From: JBBRLG01 sp038231495
GTDB lineage: Bacteria > Planctomycetota > Planctomycetia > Gemmatales > Gemmataceae
Direction of reading: 5' to 3'
Length of the DNA stretch: 6,233 nt
Assembly: GCA_038231495.1 (NCBI GenBank)
Contig: JBBRLG010000449.1
Span: 1-6,233, forward strand
Shown here: piece after piece, positions 1-3,815 of the stretch
Position numbering within the stretch: position 1 is the first letter of the stretch
Layout of the letters: each line of letters opens with the position of its first letter
Notes under the pieces: generated by a model
Told to the model about the DNA's origin: nothing
What the model saw: the letters and a program-made list of their open reading frames with translations, nothing else
The model's database searches: none
Program-made: the position numbers and the translations under genes

Positions 1-5
1 GCACC

Positions 6-152
6 CCTTTGGAGTGCGGCGGCTTGACACCGCTTTCTTTTTTTCTTTCTTTAACGTCGAGCCGTAGTTAAATAGAAAAGGAGGGGAGCGCGTCCCACCC
101 TTTACGACCCCCAAAAGAAAGAGAGCGGCGTCGAGCCGCCGCACTCCAAAGG
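6..152. repeat. MITE-like intergenic element with 39-bp imperfect inverted repeats
   Basis: Seen directly: bases 6-44 and 114-152 are inverted copies of each other. The outer 19 bp (6-24 against 134-152) are perfect, and 35 of all 39 positions match (mismatches at 25/133, 29/129, 35/123 and 41/117). The 69-base centre (45-113) has no convincing ORF. Each arm carries a small GC-rich hairpin followed inward by a pyrimidine or purine tract. Non-coding DNA with long terminal inverted repeats fits a non-autonomous transposable element or a REP/BIME-like intergenic repeat. No clear target-site duplication can be judged because only five bases remain on the left side. I recall similar GC-rich repeats in planctomycete genomes, but that is memory, not a search. 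Confidence 0.7.
113..139 (-). terminator. guaA: Probable intrinsic terminator for guaA, inside the right arm of the repeat
   Basis: Read on the minus strand, GCGGC (139-135) pairs with GCCGC (129-125) across a 5-base loop. The stem is followed at once by a U-rich run, TCTCTTTCTTTT (124-113). It lies about 90 bases past the guaA stop and is the first hairpin plus T-tract met by that transcript. The stem is short, but the RNA could also fold into the full 39-bp arm-to-arm structure. Moderate confidence. Confidence 0.45.
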
Positions 153-229
153 AAAAACACCTCCCTTAATCCCGCACTTGCTTGGCAACGAGAACAAGAA
201 ACGCGAAACGCATTTTCCTTTCTGGCAGC

Positions 230-1795
230 TCACTCCCATTCAATCGTCGCCGGCGGCTTGCTGCTGATGTCGTAGACCACGCGATTGACGCCCGCCACCT
301 GGTTGATGACGCGCGTCGAAATGCGCGCCAATAGTTCGTACGGCAAATGCGACCAGTCCGCCGTCATGAAGTCGTCCGTCTGCACCGCCCGCAGCGCGAT
401 CACGTTTTCGTACGTCCGCCCGTCACCCATGACGCCGACCGAGTGGATCGGCAGCAACACGGCAAACGCCTGCGAGGTCTTGCGGTACCAGCCCGCTTGC
501 TTTAGTTCGTCCAGCAGGATCGCGTCGGCCTGGCGCAACACTTCAAGCCGTGCCGCCGTTACCGGTCCGAGGCAGCGCACCGCCAGGCCGGGGCCGGGGA
601 ACGGGTGGCGGTAGACCAGCGCCTCCGGCAGTCCCAGCTCGACGCCGAGGCGGCGCACCTCGTCCTTGAACAGGTCCTTCAACGGCTCGATTAGGTCGAA
701 ACCGAGTTCCTTCGGCAACCCGCCGACGTTGTGGTGCAGCTTGATGTTTGCCGACGGGCCGTCGCCGACCGCGCCGCTTTCGATCACGTCGGGGTAGAGC
801 GTCCCTTGGGCCAAAAACTTCGCGTCGGCAATGTTCAACGCTTCGTCCTTGAACACGTCGATGAAAACGTGGCCGATCCGCTTGCGCTTCTCCTGCGGGT
901 CGGTGATGCCGTCGAGCGCGTCGAGGAACCGCTTGGTCGCATCGACGACGCGCAGGTCGGCCTGGAAGTGGTCGAGGAAGGTTCGCCGCACCGCCTCCTT
1001 CTCGCCCTGGCGCAACAGGCCGTTGTCCACGAAGATGCAAGCGACGCGCGGCCCGACCGCCCGCAGCAGGAGTGCCGCCGTCACCGACGAATCGACGCCG
1101 CCGGACAGGCCGCAGATGACGCGGTGCCGGCCGATCTCCTCGCGCAGCCGATCGACCGTTTCCTCTAAAAACGATCCCATTTGCCATAAACCCCGGCAGC
1201 CGCAGACGCCGTAGAGAAAGTTGCGGAGGATGTGTTTGCCGTCGGGCGTGTGGTTGACCTCCGGGTGGAATTGCAAGCCGTAGACGGGCCGGTCGCGGTG
1301 GCGGACGGCGGCGACGGGGCAGGTGTCGGTCCGGGCCAGCGGCACGAAGTCGCCGTTGACCGCGTGGACCTGGTCGCCGTGGCTCATCCACACGGTGGTT
1401 TCGAGCGGCACGTCGGCGAACAGGTCGGGGCCTTCGCCGGGCGGTTGCGGCAGGACGTGGCAGACGGCGCGACCGAACTCGCGGCTTCTGGCCGGCTTGA
1501 CCTGGCCGCCGAGCAGGTGGCAGGCGAGTTGCATGCCGTAGCAGATGCCGAGTACCGGCACGTCGAGTTTGAAGATGTCCGGGTCGCAGGTGGGCGCACC
1601 GGGTGCGTAGACGCTGGCCGGGCCGCCGGAGAAGATCAGACCCGCCGGCTTCAGTTCCGCGATGCGGGCGGCGGGCAGGTCGTGGCGCACGATCTGGCAG
1701 AAGACGTTCTGCTCGCGCACGCGCCGGGCGATGAGTTGGCCGTATTGGGCGCCGAAATCCAGGATCAGGATGCGTTCACTTTCGGACTGAGCCAT
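230..1795 (-). CDS. guaA: GMP synthase (glutamine-hydrolysing)
   Basis: Converts XMP, ATP and glutamine to GMP, the last step of de novo guanine nucleotide synthesis in the cytoplasm. At 521 residues it has the usual length of bacterial GuaA. Residues about 8-200 are the class I glutamine amidotransferase domain: the oxyanion region F-S-G-G-P (55-59), the nucleophile Cys85 in G-I-C-Y-G, and His177 with Glu179 in Q-F-H-P-E. Residues about 208-400 are the ATP pyrophosphatase domain, with P-loop S-G-G-V-D-S-S (231-237). The C-terminal dimerisation and XMP-binding domain ends in the family-typical K-P-P-A-T-I-E-W-E. All expected catalytic residues are present, so it should be active. The start ATG lies 20 bases inside the preceding gene, with an AGAGG about 12 bases upstream, suggesting translational coupling. 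It is last in a probable operon with proC; guaB is not in the window. Confidence 0.98.
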   Translation of the reverse strand: MAQSESERILILDFGAQYGQLIARRVREQNVFCQIVRHDLPAARIAELKPAGLIFSGGPASVYAPGAPTCDPDIFKLDVPVLGICYGMQLACHLLGGQVKPARSREFGRAVCHVLPQPPGEGPDLFADVPLETTVWMSHGDQVHAVNGDFVPLARTDTCPVAAVRHRDRPVYGLQFHPEVNHTPDGKHILRNFLYGVCGCRGLWQMGSFLEETVDRLREEIGRHRVICGLSGGVDSSVTAALLLRAVGPRVACIFVDNGLLRQGEKEAVRRTFLDHFQADLRVVDATKRFLDALDGITDPQEKRKRIGHVFIDVFKDEALNIADAKFLAQGTLYPDVIESGAVGDGPSANIKLHHNVGGLPKELGFDLIEPLKDLFKDEVRRLGVELGLPEALVYRHPFPGPGLAVRCLGPVTAARLEVLRQADAILLDELKQAGWYRKTSQAFAVLLPIHSVGVMGDGRTYENVIALRAVQTDDFMTADWSHLPYELLARISTRVINQVAGVNRVVYDISSKPPATIEWE

Positions 1796-2066
1796 TGTCG
1801 GTTACCGCCTCTTCTTTGTCTGAGAACTTGGCGAACAACTCCTCCAGCGCCGATTCATCGTCCATGTGGCCGTTTGACACAAAACGCTCGATCTCGACAT
1901 GAGTTTCGTCGCCGTAGTCAACAAACTCAATTTCCCACCGCTGTCCGGGGACCGCGACTTCAATCATGACGGCGTCATCCCGCACTTGATTGAGTTTATG
2001 GGAGATCTTCGCCTCATCGAGTCGCTGAAGAAGGTGGAGCAATTCGCGAAAACTGCTGTTTTTCAT
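1776..2066 (-). CDS. Small acidic protein of unknown function, second of a coupled pair
   Basis: 96 residues, not assignable to a named family. It begins with a likely amphipathic helix (residues 5-20, R-E-L-L-H-L-L-Q-R-L), followed by a strand-rich centre with V-A-V-P-G-Q-R-W-E-I-E-F (37-48) and V-E-I-E-R-F (57-62), and a C-terminal helix E-S-A-L-E-E-L-F (71-78). It has no signal peptide or membrane segment. A hand count gives 22 acidic and 12 basic residues, about -10 net. The P-G-x-R-W-E-x-E-F core resembles small hypothetical proteins I remember from cyanobacteria and planctomycetes. Its ATG overlaps the stop of the preceding gene as ATGA, with a GGGAG eight bases upstream, and its own end overlaps guaA by 20 bases. 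A role as antitoxin or immunity-type partner of the upstream basic protein is a guess from size, charge and order. Confidence 0.85.
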   Translation of the reverse strand: MKNSSFRELLHLLQRLDEAKISHKLNQVRDDAVMIEVAVPGQRWEIEFVDYGDETHVEIERFVSNGHMDDESALEELFAKFSDKEEAVTDNGSVRK

Positions 2067-2272
2067 TTGTCATACTCCCGAGAGCCGAGTAATTTCTTGA
2101 TCGTTTTGTAACCGGGCAAGCGTCGCTTCGCTCGTTCCGTGATTTCTTCCCATGTCAGATCCATGATCTCGTCCCAACTCGGTGCCCCGGCGCCAAGCGC
2201 CGCATTGCGGATGCTGGCTTTCTTCCTCCGCAGAATCTCAGCAGCCGTCTTGCCGGCATTCGAGACTTTCAT
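2063..2272 (-). CDS. Small basic protein of unknown function, first of a coupled pair
   Basis: 69 residues starting M-K-V-S-N-A-G-K. The reading frame stays open far upstream, but that part is a shadow of proC. The ATG at 2272 is chosen because it forms an ATGA overlap with the proC stop and has a GGGG-AAG purine run just upstream. The protein has a basic N-terminal half (R-R-K-K at 15-18), a conserved-looking centre P-S-W-D-E-I-M-D-L-T-W-E-E-I (31-44) with two tryptophans, and a basic end. A hand count gives 16 basic and 9 acidic residues, about +7. It has no signal peptide or membrane segment. Its stop overlaps the next start as ATGA. I do not recognise the family with certainty. A small basic protein directly ahead of a small acidic one recalls toxin-antitoxin or toxin-immunity pairs, but I see no known toxin motif. 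Confidence 0.78.
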   Translation of the reverse strand: MKVSNAGKTAAEILRRKKASIRNAALGAGAPSWDEIMDLTWEEITERAKRRLPGYKTIKKLLGSREYDK

Positions 2273-3099
2273 GACTTCCCCAGTTCGGTCGCGCGTCGCG
2301 TCGCGGCCTCCACGGCGTCCATCAGCGCCCCGCGGACGCCGCCGCGCTCCAGCGCGTGCAGGCCGGCGATCGTCGTGCCGCCGGGACTCGCCACCATGTC
2401 TTTGAGTACGCCGGGGTGGGCGTTTGTTTCCAACACCATTTTCGCCGCCCCGAGGACCGTCTGCGCCGCCAGGGCCGTCGCCACCTCGCGCGGCAAGCCG
2501 ACGCGCACGCCGCCATCGGACAGCGCTTCGATCATGAGGTAAACGAACGCGGGTCCGCTGCCGCTCAGGCCCGTCACGGCGTCGAGTTGGTATTCCGGCA
2601 CGCGAAACGCCCGGCCCACCGCGTTGAGCAGACGATCGACCAGGGCAACGTCCTCCGGCGTCGTCCCGTCCAGCGCTGCGTAGGCCGAGGCACTGGCCCC
2701 AACCAAGCACGGCGTGTTCGGCATGATGCGCACCAGCCGGGCGTGGCCGCCCAGCCCTTGTTGCAATTGCCGCAACGTCACGCCCGCCGCGATGGAGACG
2801 ATCAGGTGCCGGGCGGCGATAACGGGCCGGATTTCCGCGAGCAGATCGGTCATGTTTTGCGGCTTGACGGCGAGGACCAGCACGTCGCTGGCGGTCGTCA
2901 CGGCGCGGTTGTCCGTGCCGGCGTCGCAGCCGGTTTCCTGGGCGAAGGTCTGGCGGGCTAGAATGACGGGGTCGCTGGCATGACAGGCGGAGGTCTGGAT
3001 CAGGCCGGCGCGCAGCCACCCTTGCGCCAGGGCCGTCGCCATGCGGCCCGCGCCGAGGAAGCCAATCGAGGGCGTTGTCGTGCCGGGAGTCGTTGCCAT
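2269..3099 (-). CDS. proC: Pyrroline-5-carboxylate reductase
   Basis: Reduces pyrroline-5-carboxylate to proline with NAD(P)H, the last step of proline synthesis, in the cytoplasm. At 276 residues it has the usual ProC length. The N-terminal Rossmann fold has G-F-L-G-A-G-R-M-A (13-21) and A-V-K-P-Q (77-81). R-I-M-P-N-T-P is at 124-130. The C-terminal dimerisation and substrate domain has G-L-S-G-S-G-P-A-F (177-185) and the family signature around M-V-A-S-P-G-G-T-T (235-243). Nothing expected is missing. It is the first gene of the probable four-gene run; its stop overlaps the next start as ATGA. No other proline-synthesis gene is in the window. An AGGAGG abuts the chosen ATG, but no better start codon lies nearby and the Rossmann motif begins only 12 residues in. 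Confidence 0.97.
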   Translation of the reverse strand: MATTPGTTTPSIGFLGAGRMATALAQGWLRAGLIQTSACHASDPVILARQTFAQETGCDAGTDNRAVTTASDVLVLAVKPQNMTDLLAEIRPVIAARHLIVSIAAGVTLRQLQQGLGGHARLVRIMPNTPCLVGASASAYAALDGTTPEDVALVDRLLNAVGRAFRVPEYQLDAVTGLSGSGPAFVYLMIEALSDGGVRVGLPREVATALAAQTVLGAAKMVLETNAHPGVLKDMVASPGGTTIAGLHALERGGVRGALMDAVEAATRRATELGKS

Positions 3100-3110
3100 C
3101 CTCCTATCCT
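3100..3110 (-). promoter_or_regulatory. proC: Unusual ribosome binding site of proC
   Basis: On the minus strand the sequence before the start is AGGATAGGAGG followed directly by ATG. The strong AGGAGG (3105-3100) touches the start codon, which is too close for normal initiation. The weaker AGGA at 3110-3107 lies seven bases away, the usual spacing, and is probably the one used. Confidence 0.5.
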
Positions 3111-3148
3111 ATTGTGGAGGGCGTCAATACTCGATAGGGGTCCGCAAA

Positions 3149-3162
3149 CTTCCGGCCGGAAG
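3149..3162. promoter_or_regulatory. Perfect 14-bp palindrome upstream of proC
   Basis: CTTCCGGCCGGAAG is a perfect palindrome about 50 bp upstream of the proC start, between the terminator hairpin at 3193-3237 and the gene. Position and symmetry would suit an operator for a dimeric regulator, but a GC-rich 14-mer palindrome can also arise by chance. I found no convincing -35/-10 pair around it. Confidence 0.22.
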
Positions 3163-3192
3163 ACGGGGAAGAAGTGAGGGGCAAGAAAGGAG

Positions 3193-3237
3193 TGCCGCGT
3201 GCGGCTTTGCAATGACCTTGCAAAGCCGCAAGCGGCA
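3193..3237 (-). terminator. Long stem-loop, probable terminator of the lipoprotein gene
   Basis: Bases 3193-3212 and 3218-3237 form a 20-bp stem with a single G/A mismatch (3199/3231) and a 5-base loop. It begins 9 bases past the lipoprotein stop and lies before proC. On the minus strand it is followed by CTCCTTTCTT, moderately T-rich, so an intrinsic terminator is likely though the tract is imperfect. It may also be a copy of a dispersed repeat (see findings). Confidence 0.6.
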
Positions 3238-3246
3238 AAGACCGGG

Positions 3247-3564
3247 TTAGCGGATCTTGGAAACCGAAGCCGGGTCGGCCGGGATTCGCGGCGCCTCCGG
3301 CGACAGCCGGTTCGGCGGCGGCGCCAGATTTGGTATCCCCGACGGTCCCAGCATCGGACCACCGCCCGCGCCCGCCGCGCAGTCCGAATCGCACAGGTCC
3401 GGGCCTTGGTAAGAAACCGGGGCCGAACCGCACGTCTCGCACGGACGGCGCGCGGAGCCGAAGCCGAGGCGGTGCAGGATTTCGCCGTGGCCGACGTGAC
3501 AACAACCACTAAGCAGGCTCAGACCCAGGATCAGGGCCGGGGCCGCCAGACGGAGCCGATTCAT
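3247..3564 (-). CDS. Small Cys-rich predicted lipoprotein
   Basis: 105 residues. The frame is open upstream to 3798, but the ATG at 3564 is chosen because AGGGGA (3576-3571) sits six bases before it and because it starts a clear lipoprotein signal: M-N-R-L-R-L, a hydrophobic stretch (7-18), and the lipobox L-S-G-C with Cys21 as the predicted lipidated residue. The mature part has Cys22, a C-x-x-C at 42-45 and further cysteines at 58 and 62, which could form disulfides or bind metal outside the cytoplasm. The last 40 residues are Gly/Pro-rich and probably unstructured. Function is unknown. It has its own leader, is flanked by terminators on both sides, and so is probably transcribed alone. Similar short lipoproteins occur in planctomycetes as far as I recall. 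Confidence 0.75.
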   Translation of the reverse strand: MNRLRLAAPALILGLSLLSGCCHVGHGEILHRLGFGSARRPCETCGSAPVSYQGPDLCDSDCAAGAGGGPMLGPSGIPNLAPPPNRLSPEAPRIPADPASVSKIR

Positions 3565-3714
3565 GAGCGTTCCCCTGTGGAATGCAGCCCGCAACCGGGC
3601 GTGAAACGGGCCTGGAAGAGGACCAGGACGCCGGACAGACTCGCTGCCGCGGTCGGGCCGAGCCTCTCCGCCCTCAAGCATTCCCCATCCCGCGACGGCG
3701 GGCAAACGCTCTTG
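3565..3714 (-). other. Leader region of the lipoprotein gene with small hairpins
   Basis: This 150-base stretch between the upstream terminator and the lipoprotein start must hold its promoter, but I see no convincing -35/-10 pair. It contains three short perfect stem-loops: CCCGC/GCGGG (3689-3693 and 3698-3702), CCTGG/CCAGG (3611-3615 and 3623-3627) and GCCCG/CGGGC (3587-3591 and 3596-3600). Each has a 5-bp stem, which at this GC content can be chance. Confidence 0.3.
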
Positions 3715-3752
3715 AAACAAAAACGGCCCGGAAGGAAATTTCCCTCCGGGCC
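3715..3752 (-). terminator. Intrinsic terminator of the S41 protease gene
   Basis: Bases 3725-3738 and 3739-3752 are inverted repeats with one mismatch in DNA. In minus-strand RNA that mismatch becomes a G-U pair, so the 14-bp stem is fully paired except for the loop-closing AATT. On that strand it is followed by GTTTTTGTTT. It begins about 63 bases past the protease stop. Stem polarity and T-tract both point to termination of the minus-strand transcript. Confidence 0.9.
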
Positions 3753-3815
3753 TCATGCGTATTATCGACGTAACCAGCGCCGCGGGCAAAACCGGCACCG
3801 TCCAAGTGAGTGAAG

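Noticed and set aside
25..53. TTGACA at 25-30 on the plus strand as a promoter -35 box
   Set aside because: The hexamer at the right spacing (48-53, TCTTTA) is a poor -10, and TTGACA is part of the hairpin loop in the repeat arm.
543..1969. Long open frames on both strands across guaA (for example 1232-1969 plus and 543-1391 minus)
   Set aside because: They are shadows of a GC-rich gene: Arg/Gly/Pro-rich or low-complexity translations, no domain, and they conflict with the clear GuaA frame.
2273..3019. N-terminal extension of the 69-residue protein through the proC region
   Set aside because: The extension is an Arg/Pro/Gly-rich shadow of proC; the ATGA overlap at 2269-2272 marks the real start.
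3565..3798. N-terminal extension of the lipoprotein to an upstream start
   Set aside because: It would read through the terminator at 3715-3752, bury the signal peptide, and ignore the well-placed AGGGGA before 3564.
3199..3813. Plus-strand frame of 204 residues opposite the lipoprotein
   Set aside because: Arg-rich and without features; it runs through two terminator hairpins and opposes a gene with a clear lipobox and ribosome binding site.
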